In this document: positions 55,922 through 64,000 of the stretch, one piece after another
Position numbering within the stretch: position 1 is the stretch's first letter
Layout: each line of letters begins with the position of its first letter
Source: Candidatus Alistipes merdigallinarum
GTDB taxonomy: Bacteria; Bacteroidota; Bacteroidia; Bacteroidales; Rikenellaceae
Direction of reading: 5' to 3'
Length of the DNA: 64,000 bases
Assembly: GCA_019119305.1 (NCBI GenBank)
Contig: DWXH01000019.1
Coordinates: forward strand, 214,096 to 278,095
The notes under the pieces: model-generated
Told to the model about the DNA's origin: nothing
Seen by the model: the letters and a program-made list of their open reading frames with translations, nothing else
Database searches by the model: none
Program-made: the position numbers and the translations under genes

Positions 55922-57049
55922 ATGAAAAAGTTGGTTTGTGGGGTGTTGGTCGTGTTGATAACGGCCTTTGCACCCGTACTTTCGGCAAAGTCGAATGGTG
56001 CGAAAAAATCGGGGAAATGCGAGGTCAAGAATCTGATCTACATGATCGGTGACGGTATGGGGCTGGCGCAAGCTTCCATGTTGTTGCTTGAAGGAGAGTA
56101 TTTGCCTACTGCATTCAATCGGTCGGAAAACATTGCGCTGATCTCTACCTATTCGGCGAATAATCGGGTGACGGATTCTGCTGCGGCGGGTACGGCGCTG
56201 GCTTCCGGACATAAAACGGATAACGGCATGTTGGGACAGGAACCTGATGGGACGCCATGCATTTCGATTATGGAACGCGCAGGCAAAGAGGGGTATCAAA
56301 CCGGTCTGGTCGTTACGGTCTATTTGCAGCATGCGACTCCGGGGGCTTTCTACGCTCATGTGCCGAGTAGGGGCGATTTAGACGTGATTTCCGAACAGTT
56401 TGTTGAGAGTGGCGTGGATGTAGCGTTCGGTGGTGGAAAGAAGTTCCTGGCTGAGGGCGAGAAGGATGGTAAAAATCTGATTGAGGCACTGCAGGATAAA
56501 GATTATAAGGTAGTTTATGACATGGCCGAATTGGAGTCGGTTGATAAAGGTAAGGTAGTAGGCCTCTTTTCTGAAGAATATATGCCGACGGTGCTGAATG
56601 GCCGTGATCCGAACTATTTGAAAGAAGCGACGGAAAAGGCACTCGAAATTTTGTCGAACAACAGTGCCGACTCGAAAAAGGGATTTGTTCTGATGGTCGA
56701 GGGCTCGCAGATCGACAGCGAAGGACATGCCAATAATGCGGCCGGAGTGTTGGAGGAGATGCGTGATTTCGCTCAGGCAATCGGAGCGGCGATGGATTTT
56801 GCCGATAAGAACCCGGGTACGTTGGTGGTGGTTACGGCCGACCATGAGACGTCGGGACTCTCGATCACGAGCAACAAGACCGATTTTACACTCTCCGATA
56901 GCGGAATCGGGTATAATTTCGGGACGACCGGCCATACAGGGATCATGGTGCCGGTTTATCTGTACGGAACCGGAGCTGAGCAGATCAACGGGATTATGGA
57001 CAATACCGATTTGCCGAAAAAATTGGCTGAATTGATGAATCTGAAATAG
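55922..57049 (+). CDS. Alkaline phosphatase (PhoA family)
   Basis: 375 residues. Signal peptide residues 1-23, then YMIGDGMGLAQASML (metal-binding Asp), VTDSAAAGTALASGHKT (catalytic Ser), MVEGSQIDSEGHAN and VTADHETSGLS metal ligands, with GHTGIMVPVYLYGTG near the end. A periplasmic or lipid-free phosphomonoesterase. It is shorter than E. coli PhoA (~450), as is usual for Bacteroidetes homologues. Converges with copA on a shared terminator. Confidence 0.92.
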   Translation: MKKLVCGVLVVLITAFAPVLSAKSNGAKKSGKCEVKNLIYMIGDGMGLAQASMLLLEGEYLPTAFNRSENIALISTYSANNRVTDSAAAGTALASGHKTDNGMLGQEPDGTPCISIMERAGKEGYQTGLVVTVYLQHATPGAFYAHVPSRGDLDVISEQFVESGVDVAFGGGKKFLAEGEKDGKNLIEALQDKDYKVVYDMAELESVDKGKVVGLFSEEYMPTVLNGRDPNYLKEATEKALEILSNNSADSKKGFVLMVEGSQIDSEGHANNAAGVLEEMRDFAQAIGAAMDFADKNPGTLVVVTADHETSGLSITSNKTDFTLSDSGIGYNFGTTGHTGIMVPVYLYGTGAEQINGIMDNTDLPKKLAELMNLK

Positions 57050-57058
57050 CAGAGCAGG

Positions 57059-57114
57059 AAACAGAAGGGGTGGAGAAAGTGCCGATAAACATTTTCTCCG
57101 CCCCTTCTGTTTTA
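57059..57114. terminator. Bidirectional terminator between the phosphatase and copA
   Basis: A long stem of about 19 bp (AACAGAAGGGG.GGAGAAA paired with TTTCTCC.CCCCTTCTGTT, one mismatch) with T tails on both strands, between convergent stops. Confidence 0.85.
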
Positions 57115-57118
57115 ATTT

Positions 57119-59377
57119 TTAATTTAGTCGGCCAAATCCTGGATGTTTATCCTGTTTTGTTGGGCCGATTGATAACCATTTTAGTCGCAGGCTGTTGGCT
57201 ACGACCGAGATGGAACTGAATGCCATGGCGGCACTGGCCAACATCGGATTCATTAAAATACCCCACAGAGGGAACAGTATTCCTGCTGCAATGGGAATGC
57301 CGATCAGGTTATAGATGAAAGCCCAGAAGAGATTTTCCCGAATAACCCTTGATGTGCGACGGGAGAGCCGATAGGCTTTGGGCAGCAGGTTCAGGTCCGA
57401 ATTCATCAGGGTGATCATGGCGATTTCCATCGCGACATCGGTGCCGTGTCCCATGGCAATGCTGACGTCGGCCCGGGCCAATGCCTGTGAATCGTTGATC
57501 CCGTCGCCGACCATGGCTACATGTTTTCCGCTGTTTTGCAATTCGGTAATGTAGCGATCCTTGTCCTCCGGGAGCATTTCTGCCCGATACTGCTCGATTC
57601 CGAGTTGGCCGGCCAAAGCCTTGGTGGTTTTCCGGTTGTCTCCGGTCGACATGACCGGTTCGATGTGCAGGCGACGAAGCTCTTCGATGGCCGGGCGGGT
57701 CGAGGGTTTTATCGGATCGGTTATGATCAAAACCGATAACAGCTGGTTGGCAGATCCGAAAAATACGACGCTGGCCCCGGTTTGCCGGCGGTGATCGATC
57801 TGTTCGGCAATTTCCGGCGGGATGGTAGCTCCTTGTTCTGTGGCGAGAAGCGAGCTGCCGATCCAATATGAGGTCCCTTTACAAACAAATAAGATTCCTT
57901 TCCCAGTCAAACTCGAAAATGATTCGATTTCGGGTGCGGGAGTGTCGTATTGTGGGAGGTAGGCGACGATCGCCTCGGCCAAAGGGTGCTCGGATTTCAG
58001 TTCGGCCGCACGGATGATAGGCCGGTATTGGGATTGTTCCGGGGCGACGGCGATCCACTCCGTAACGGTCGGGCGGCCTTCGGTCAGTGTACCCGTTTTG
58101 TCCATGACGATTGTGTTGATCCTGCACATCTGTTCAAGGGCTGTTGCATCCTTGATCAGGATTTTGTTTTCGGCTCCTCGACCGATCCCGACCATCAGGG
58201 CGGTCGGAGTGGCCAGTCCCAATGCACAAGGGCAGGCAATGACCAAGACCGATACGGCTGACAGCAGGGCATGCGAAAAACAGGCAGTTCCGCCGATGAC
58301 AAGCCAGAGTATGAAAGTCAATGTGGCAATACCGATGACGGTTGGAACAAAGATCGATGCGATGCGGTCGGCAGTCCGTTGTACGGGAGCCTTGCTCCCT
58401 TGTGCCTGTTGGACGGTTTGGATGATTCGTGCCAGAAGCGTTTCGCTGCCGACTCCGGTTGCCTGCATGGTGAAGGCCCCGCGTGTGTTGATCGTGCCGG
58501 CCACGACCTTATCTCCGGCCTCTTTGGCGACGGGAAGGGGTTCTCCGGTGATCATGCTTTCGTCAACGTGGGAACGTCCCTCCGTGACCACGCCGTCGAC
58601 TGGAATTTTTTCACCCGGACGCACGGCGATCCGGTCACCCACTTGCAGGGAGGCGATCGGAACCTCCTCTTCGGTGCCGTTGCGGAGGATGCGGGCGGAG
58701 GTCGGTTGGAGACCGATCAGCTTTTTTATTGCGGACGATGTTTTCCCTTTGGCTCGCTCCTCCATCAGTTTGCCGATCGATACGAAAGCGATGATCATGC
58801 AGGAGGCCTCGTAGTAGACGTGAGGCTCGATGCCGCGTTGGAGCCAGAATTCCGGATAGAAGGTGTTGAATGCGCTGAAAAGGAAAGCGATTGAGGTGCT
58901 GAGGGCGACTAATGTGTCCATGTTGGACTTCCCGTGTCGGGCCTGTTTCCAGCCGTTGATGAAAAACGACCGGCCGAAAAGACAAAGTACGGGTAGCGTG
59001 AGGATCAGCATGATTATGTCTACGTGAGGGAAATGCATGAAGAACATGCCGAGTATGGCTACGGGGAGGGCGAAGGCCCAGGTCCCGATTGTGCGGCGGA
59101 CCAAGCGCCGATAGTGGTTCTGTTCAGCCTGCTGTTGTTTCAATGAGGTGTCGTCGTCCTCGATGATCAGGTCGTATCCGGCAGCCTGCACCGCAGCACG
59201 GATCTGTTGCGGGGTAAGTACCGACTGATCGAATGTAACGGAAAGCTGATTGGCAGCGAAGTTGACGGATGCCTCCTCGACGCCATTGAGTTGCCGGACG
59301 GTCTGTTCGACATTCATTGCACAGACGGCACAACTCATCTCCAACACCGGATAATTCCTGCTGACAATTTTTTTCAT
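57119..59377 (-). CDS. copA: Copper-translocating P1B-type ATPase
   Basis: 752 residues. One N-terminal metal-binding domain with CAVC (Cys16, Cys19), then membrane helices, [13 protein letters not shown] (actuator), the CPC motif in [17 protein letters not shown], phosphorylated Asp in [10 protein letters not shown] and [12 protein letters not shown]. It pumps Cu(I) (or Ag) out of the cytoplasm. No regulator or copper chaperone gene adjoins it. Confidence 0.92.
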   Translation of the reverse strand: MKKIVSRNYPVLEMSCAVCAMNVEQTVRQLNGVEEASVNFAANQLSVTFDQSVLTPQQIRAAVQAAGYDLIIEDDDTSLKQQQAEQNHYRRLVRRTIGTWAFALPVAILGMFFMHFPHVDIIMLILTLPVLCLFGRSFFINGWKQARHGKSNMDTLVALSTSIAFLFSAFNTFYPEFWLQRGIEPHVYYEASCMIIAFVSIGKLMEERAKGKTSSAIKKLIGLQPTSARILRNGTEEEVPIASLQVGDRIAVRPGEKIPVDGVVTEGRSHVDESMITGEPLPVAKEAGDKVVAGTINTRGAFTMQATGVGSETLLARIIQTVQQAQGSKAPVQRTADRIASIFVPTVIGIATLTFILWLVIGGTACFSHALLSAVSVLVIACPCALGLATPTALMVGIGRGAENKILIKDATALEQMCRINTIVMDKTGTLTEGRPTVTEWIAVAPEQSQYRPIIRAAELKSEHPLAEAIVAYLPQYDTPAPEIESFSSLTGKGILFVCKGTSYWIGSSLLATEQGATIPPEIAEQIDHRRQTGASVVFFGSANQLLSVLIITDPIKPSTRPAIEELRRLHIEPVMSTGDNRKTTKALAGQLGIEQYRAEMLPEDKDRYITELQNSGKHVAMVGDGINDSQALARADVSIAMGHGTDVAMEIAMITLMNSDLNLLPKAYRLSRRTSRVIRENLFWAFIYNLIGIPIAAGILFPLWGILMNPMLASAAMAFSSISVVANSLRLKWLSIGPTKQDKHPGFGRLN

Positions 59378-59529
59378 GGCATTTAATAGAAAAAAGTATT
59401 TAGCGCCTTCAAAGGTAGGGAATTTATTCGGGAGACGGGATGCCGGAACGTGGGTATTTGAAATGTGTGATTTGACGATATTATCGAAAAGTAACTGTCT
59501 GGCAAGGGTTCTATTTGAGATAGTTTTAC

Positions 59530-59537
59530 TATCTTTG
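59530..59537 (+). promoter_or_regulatory. -7 promoter box (TATCTTTG) of pdxA
   Basis: Consensus -7 element 53 bases before the pdxA ATG at 59590. A TTTG exists at 59514-59517, but the 12-base spacing is too short. Confidence 0.5.
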
Positions 59538-59589
59538 CAAGGTTATAGGGGCGAAATGAACCGCTCTGCTCGAAACGGAATAAAACGAA

Positions 59590-60690
59590 ATGGTAATGAG
59601 TGATTCCAAATTACGGATCGGAATAACGCACGGCGATGTGAATGGTATTGGCTATGAAGTGATTATCAAGACGTTGGTAGATCCTCGTATGTGCGAATTG
59701 TTTACTCCGGTCATTTACGGTTCGGCGAAAGCCGCCGCATATTATAAGAAACAGATCGAATCGGCCGAAAATTTCGGTTTCAATATCGTGTCGTCAGCCC
59801 GGGAGGCTTCGCCTCGAAGGGTCAACCTCGTCGGATGTGTGTCGGATGAGCTTCGGGTCGAGCCCGGAGTCCTTACGGCTGCTGCCGGGGAGGCTTCGGT
59901 TGCTGCGCTGCGGGCTGCTGTGGCCGATTTGAAAGCCGGTTATATCGATGCAGTCGTGACGGCCCCGATCTGCAAAGAGAATGTGCAAAGCCAATCGTTT
60001 TCGTTCTCCGGACATACCGAGTTTTTTGCCTCTGAATTCGGAGGCGATCCGTTGATGCTGATGTGCAGCGACCGGATGAAGGTGGGGTTAGTTACTGTCC
60101 ATATTCCGATTTCGGCTGTGAGTGCGTCGGTTACGCAGGAACGGATTGTCAGTAAATTGCGCGAGTTGCGGCAGTCGTTGGTTCAGGATTTTTCGATCCG
60201 CGATCCCCGGATCGCCGTGTTGGGGCTTAATCCGCATATTGGCGACGGCGGCTTGATCGGTAACGAGGAGCAGGAGATCATTATTCCGGCGGTTCAAGCT
60301 GCGTTCCAGGAGAATATCTTGGCGTTTGGTCCTTTTGCCGCAGACGGATTTTTTGCCGCTTCGGGGTATATGAAATACGACGCTGTGTTGGCTATGTATC
60401 ACGATCAGGGGCTTGCACCGTTCAAGGCATTGAGTCACGGCGGTGTGAATTTCACGGCAGGACTGCCGATCGTCCGGACCAGCCCGGCACATGGTGTGGG
60501 TTTCGATATTGCCGGACAGAATCGTGCGGATGCGCAGGCGATGCGTGATGCGATCTATATGGCGATCGATGTGGTTCGCAGTCGTCGGGAGTACGCTTCG
60601 ATGACGGCGAATCCGTTACAGAAATACAAGAGGGATAATGGTGCGGACATGTCGGCTTCCGATTTGCCCGAACAACAGGTGGAAGATTAA
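59590..60690 (+). CDS. pdxA: 4-hydroxythreonine-4-phosphate dehydrogenase
   Basis: 366 residues. KLRIGITHGDVNGIGYEVI, TAPICKENVQSQSFSFSGHTEF and MYHDQGLAPFKALSHGGVNFT carry the metal-binding His residues. NAD-dependent step in pyridoxal-5'-phosphate synthesis (DXP-dependent route). A start two codons later (MSDSK) is equally possible. thrS is 58 bases downstream, and a small GGCACA/TGTGCC hairpin lies between. Confidence 0.93.
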   Translation: MVMSDSKLRIGITHGDVNGIGYEVIIKTLVDPRMCELFTPVIYGSAKAAAYYKKQIESAENFGFNIVSSAREASPRRVNLVGCVSDELRVEPGVLTAAAGEASVAALRAAVADLKAGYIDAVVTAPICKENVQSQSFSFSGHTEFFASEFGGDPLMLMCSDRMKVGLVTVHIPISAVSASVTQERIVSKLRELRQSLVQDFSIRDPRIAVLGLNPHIGDGGLIGNEEQEIIIPAVQAAFQENILAFGPFAADGFFAASGYMKYDAVLAMYHDQGLAPFKALSHGGVNFTAGLPIVRTSPAHGVGFDIAGQNRADAQAMRDAIYMAIDVVRSRREYASMTANPLQKYKRDNGADMSASDLPEQQVED

Positions 60691-60748
60691 TAATAATTCA
60701 GCGAAGGGGCACAGGTTGTATTGTGCCGGAATTTATTAAAATAAAAAC

Positions 60749-62695
60749 ATGATGATAAAAGTAACTTTTCCCGACGGCGGCGTTCGTGAGTACGCTAAGG
60801 GAACAACGGCAATGCAAATTGCAGCGAGTATCAGTCCTCGTTTGGCGCAGGAGGCGCTATCGGCTACGGTTAATGGCGAGATTGTTGATCTGAACCGTCC
60901 GGTCGATCAGGATGCGACGATCCGATTCCACAAATGGGAAGATCCCGAAGGTAAAAAGGCCTTTTGGCACTCTTCGTCACACTTGATGGCGGAGGCTCTC
61001 GAGGCGCTCTATCCGGGGATCAAATTCGGTATCGGACCGAGTATTGAAAATGGATTCTATTACGATGTAGACTCTCCGGTACCCATTACCGAAGGCGATC
61101 TGCCCAAGATCGAGAAAAAAATGGAGGAGCTGGCTCGGACGAAAGAAGAGATTTGTCGCCGTGAGGTGAGCAAGGCCGAAGCATTGAAAACCTATACCGA
61201 AAAGGGTGATCAATATAAGGTGGAGTTGATCGAGGGACTTGAAGACGGAACGATCAGCTTCTATACGAACGGGAATTTCACCGATCTGTGCCGTGGTCCG
61301 CACTTGCCCAATATGGGTTATATCAAGGCGATCAAATTGACATCTGTTGCGGGAGCTTATTGGCGTGGTGACGAGAAAAATAAGATGTTGACCCGGATTT
61401 ATGGGATCACCTTCCCGAAAAAATCGATGTTGGATGAGTATCTGGCGATGCTCGAGGAGGCCAAGAAACGGGATCACCGCAAATTGGGCAAGGAACTTGA
61501 ATTGTTCTGCTTCTCGCCGAGGGTGGGCGCCGGTTTGCCGTTGTGGTTGCCCAAGGGGGCCGCTTTGCGCGATCGGTTGGAACAGTTTCTGAGAAATGTT
61601 CAGAAACAGTACGGTTACCAGCAGGTCATGACGCCGCATATCGGGATGAAAGATTTGTATGTCACTTCGGGGCACTATGCCAAATACGGGAAGGATTCGT
61701 TCCAGCCGATCCATACGCCGGACGAGAGCGAGGAGTTCTTGCTCAAGCCGATGAACTGTCCGCATCACTGCGAAATCTATAAATTCAAACCGCGTTCCTA
61801 TAAGGACCTGCCGTTGCGTTTCGCGGAGTTCGGTACGGTTTACCGGTACGAACAGAGCGGTGAATTGCACGGTTTGACCCGTGTGCGCGGATTTACCCAG
61901 GACGATGCACACATCTTCTGCCGTCCCGACCAGCTGAAGGATGAGTTCATGAAGGTGATCGACATCGTGCTCTATATCTTCAAAACGTTGAGTTTCGATA
62001 AATTTACGGCACAGATTTCGCTGCGCGATCCGAACAACAAGGAGAAGTATATCGGTACGGACGAAAATTGGCACAAGGCTGAACAGGCGATCATCGAGGC
62101 TTCTAAAGAGAAGGGGTTGAACACGACGGTCGAACTGGGCGAAGCCGCATTCTATGGGCCTAAATTGGACTTTATGGTTCGGGATGCCATCGGACGTCAG
62201 TGGCAGCTGGGAACGATTCAGGTCGACTACAACCTGCCCGAGCGGTTCAATTTGACCTACAAGGGTTCGGATGACAAGGAACACCGGCCGATCATGATCC
62301 ACCGGGCCCCGTTCGGTTCGATGGAGCGGTTCGTGGCCGTGTTGCTCGAACATACGGGAGGAAAATTCCCGCTGTGGTTGTCGCCGGATCAGGTGGTCGT
62401 ACTGCCGATCAGCGAAAAATTCAACGATTATGCGAAAAAAGTTTCAGATTTTCTAAATAATTCCGATATTCGTGCACAGGTAGACGATCGTAACGAAAAG
62501 ATAGGACGTAAGATACGGGATAACGAGTTGAAGCGGATTCCATTTTTGTTGATCGTCGGCGAGAAGGAGGAACAGCAGCAGACTGTTTCCGTGCGTGCGC
62601 AGGGCGAAGGCGATAAAGGGACGATGACGCTCGATTCGTTTGTCTCATTGGTTCGCGAGACGGTTGCCGGAGAGATTCAGAAGATTAATGGATAG
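60749..62695 (+). CDS. thrS: Threonine-tRNA ligase
   Basis: 648 residues, full length: TGS domain ([18 protein letters not shown]), editing domain with [14 protein letters not shown], class II core ([44 protein letters not shown]) and an anticodon-binding domain. It is followed by infC after about 43 bases, the first half of the usual thrS-infC-rpmI-rplT operon. Confidence 0.97.
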   Translation: MMIKVTFPDGGVREYAKGTTAMQIAASISPRLAQEALSATVNGEIVDLNRPVDQDATIRFHKWEDPEGKKAFWHSSSHLMAEALEALYPGIKFGIGPSIENGFYYDVDSPVPITEGDLPKIEKKMEELARTKEEICRREVSKAEALKTYTEKGDQYKVELIEGLEDGTISFYTNGNFTDLCRGPHLPNMGYIKAIKLTSVAGAYWRGDEKNKMLTRIYGITFPKKSMLDEYLAMLEEAKKRDHRKLGKELELFCFSPRVGAGLPLWLPKGAALRDRLEQFLRNVQKQYGYQQVMTPHIGMKDLYVTSGHYAKYGKDSFQPIHTPDESEEFLLKPMNCPHHCEIYKFKPRSYKDLPLRFAEFGTVYRYEQSGELHGLTRVRGFTQDDAHIFCRPDQLKDEFMKVIDIVLYIFKTLSFDKFTAQISLRDPNNKEKYIGTDENWHKAEQAIIEASKEKGLNTTVELGEAAFYGPKLDFMVRDAIGRQWQLGTIQVDYNLPERFNLTYKGSDDKEHRPIMIHRAPFGSMERFVAVLLEHTGGKFPLWLSPDQVVVLPISEKFNDYAKKVSDFLNNSDIRAQVDDRNEKIGRKIRDNELKRIPFLLIVGEKEEQQQTVSVRAQGEGDKGTMTLDSFVSLVRETVAGEIQKING

Positions 62696-62720
62696 CGAAA
62701 AAATATTGTTTCACTAACGT

Positions 62721-62741
62721 AAGGAGGACAAAGCTATAATT
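62721..62741 (+). promoter_or_regulatory. Strong Shine-Dalgarno site and AUU/AUA start region of infC
   Basis: AAGGAGG (62721-62727) is followed by ATA at 62736-62738 and ATT at 62739-62741, both in the infC frame. No ATG, GTG or TTG lies in this place. E. coli infC also uses AUU, by which IF3 controls its own synthesis. Confidence 0.65.
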
Positions 62742-63302
62742 ACAAAACCGAAACCCGTAGCAGTACGGCCAAACCGAGTGCAGGAAAAAGAGGCTGCACA
62801 TCGGATCAACAATTTTATTACGGCACCGCAAGTCAGGGTGGTGGGCGAACATGTCGAACAACCGGTGGTCGTGTCGTTGCGCGAAGCGCTCGATATGGCC
62901 GATGAGTTGGGATTGGATCTGGTGGAAATCTCACCAAAAGCCGATCCGCCGGTGTGTCGTATTGTGGACTACTCGAAATTTCTTTATCAGCAAAAGAAAA
63001 AGGCGAAAGAGATCAAGGCGAAGGTTACCAAAGTGGTGGTCAAGGAGATCCGTTTCGGGCCCAATACAGATGATCACGACTATAACTTCAAGTTGAAACA
63101 TGCCGAAAATTTTCTGAAAGAGGGAGCCAAGGTGAAAGCGTATGTCTTTTTCCGGGGACGTCAGATCGTGTTCAAAGATCAGGGGGAGATTCTTCTGTTG
63201 CGTTTTGCAACTGATCTCGAAGATTTAGCCAAAGTCGAACAGATGCCGCGTCTGGAAGGAAAAAGGATGATTTTGGTGCTTGCCCCGAAACCGAAGAAAT
63301 AG
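62739..63302 (+). CDS. infC: Translation initiation factor IF-3
   Basis: 187 residues from ATT at 62739 (ATA at 62736 adds one). The N-terminal domain has [21 protein letters not shown]; the linker is Lys-rich ([13 protein letters not shown]); the C-terminal domain contains [20 protein letters not shown] and [18 protein letters not shown]. The GTG at 62778 would drop 13 residues and lies 50 bases from the Shine-Dalgarno site, so I reject it. rpmI and rplT do not follow, a break of the normal operon. Confidence 0.88.
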   Translation: MTKPKPVAVRPNRVQEKEAAHRINNFITAPQVRVVGEHVEQPVVVSLREALDMADELGLDLVEISPKADPPVCRIVDYSKFLYQQKKKAKEIKAKVTKVVVKEIRFGPNTDDHDYNFKLKHAENFLKEGAKVKAYVFFRGRQIVFKDQGEILLLRFATDLEDLAKVEQMPRLEGKRMILVLAPKPKK

Positions 63303-63324
63303 GCTTTGTCCGAATTCGATCCAT

Positions 63325-63369
63325 CATATAAGCCCGGGGAGCTTTGCTTCCTCGGGATTATATGTTTAT
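63325..63369 (+). terminator. Terminator after infC
   Basis: Stem CATATAA/TTATATG continued by CCCGgGGaGC-type pairing around a short loop; T/A-rich tail. It ends the thrS-infC transcript where rpmI would normally come. Confidence 0.65.
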
Positions 63370-63458
63370 AGCGTCCGGTCGTGGAAGCTCTGTTTTGAAG
63401 GGGAAAGAGTGCGGTCGAAAATTAGAAGGAAACTAACCCATAAAAACGAATAAATGAG

Positions 63459-64000
63459 ATGAAACGGAATGTTTTCAGATGGATTGCAGCGGTTTGCATG
63501 GCTGCATTTTTAGTAGGAATAAATGGATGTGCGACGGATGTGAATGCTCGAGAGGGTGAAGACCCTGTTACACCTGTGGCTCCGGAAGATCGTGAGGTGG
63601 GAATCGCGTACGGGTTGTGGATGGATCGTGACATGTGGAGTAATTCGAGCAACACGTGGGGGACACCGACATTGGGGACGTATGATTCTCGGGAAAGACG
63701 GATTATTCGTCAACACGCCTTGTGGTTGGCTGATGCAGGTGTCGATTTTGTCTGGCTCGACTGGTCGAATAATGTCACTTATGATCCGGATGAACTCTGG
63801 GTCGGCGGGAAACAGGACCTGATCGAAGATGCTACGGCGATTCTGTTCGATGAATATTATAAAATGTCAAAGGCCGGAATGGCTCATCCGAAAATCAGTA
63901 TCTTTATTGGTGTGACAGGAGCTCCAGAGGCAGTTTCGGACGGGCGATTGCAAAAGAAAGCGGATCAGGTCTGGGATATGTATGCCAACAATCCCAAATA
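63459..64000 (+). CDS. Lipoprotein with glycoside hydrolase GH71/GH99-like start (partial)
   Basis: The frame is open to the window end. Residues 1-24 are a signal with a possible lipobox INGC (Cys24). The visible domain reads VGIAYGLWMDRDMW, then QHALWLADAGVDFVWLDWSN and KISIFIGVTGAP, a pattern seen in barrel enzymes of the GH71/GH99-like group of Bacteroidetes lipoproteins. Catalytic residues are outside the window. The preceding ATGAGATGA at 63454 is a two-codon decoy. Confidence 0.6.
   Translation, partial: MKRNVFRWIAAVCMAAFLVGINGCATDVNAREGEDPVTPVAPEDREVGIAYGLWMDRDMWSNSSNTWGTPTLGTYDSRERRIIRQHALWLADAGVDFVWLDWSNNVTYDPDELWVGGKQDLIEDATAILFDEYYKMSKAGMAHPKISIFIGVTGAPEAVSDGRLQKKADQVWDMYANNPK

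Overview
This window looks like chromosome of a gut-type Bacteroidales bacterium; the family Rikenellaceae (Alistipes and relatives) is my best guess, by inference only. Evidence: many promoters have the Bacteroidetes form TTTG-N19-TAnnTTTG (TACCTTTG, TATCTTTG), few genes have a Shine-Dalgarno site, and Bacteroidetes-specific families are present (GH97/SusB, DUF2723, DUF3098, DUF4270, a short GT5 glycogen-synthase-like protein, a short primary sigma factor).

Layout. 1-5.3 kb: end of a GH97 glycosidase, a polysaccharide flippase, argS and dusB (divergent). 5.5-9.3 kb: a DegP-type protease, rpoD, a structured non-coding gap, then rplT-rpmI on the minus strand. 9.5-22 kb: a run of plus-strand genes (small wHTH, EEP hydrolase, YfhO, ftsX, DUF3098, uppP, truB, queA, GT5 protein, DUF4270 lipoprotein, topA). 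22-32 kb: ispF, pepD, an aminotransferase, tRNA-Glu/rpsT, cysS, a DUF2723 membrane protein, rnhB.

32.0-42.4 kb: an all-plus cluster of 13 ORFs that I read as a phage-derived particle locus: tail-chaperone-like, tail-terminator-like, two tail-tip-like proteins, small unknowns, major capsid protein, tail-tube-like protein, portal and connector-like protein. It has no integrase, replication, lysis or tape-measure gene. Its packaging genes are apparently at a second locus (50.3-53.4 kb), where an HTH-S24 repressor faces a tightly coupled operon ending in a small-terminase-like protein and the large terminase. Between the two loci are ordinary genes (NUDIX, deaD, groESL, ung) and a small AT-rich, partly broken island with a DUF4932 metalloprotease. 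umuDC follows the terminase operon. This dispersed, intact, integrase-free arrangement suggests a domesticated phage or gene-transfer-agent-like system, possibly under DNA-damage control; that is inference.

55-64 kb: tRNA-Met, alkaline phosphatase, a copper P-type ATPase, pdxA, thrS, infC, and the start of a lipoprotein with a GH71/99-like look. thrS-infC (plus, 60.7-63.3 kb) and rpmI-rplT (minus, 8.6-9.2 kb) are normally one operon; their positions and orientations are what a single inversion of the intervening ~54 kb would produce. infC appears to start at AUU (or AUA) behind a strong Shine-Dalgarno site.
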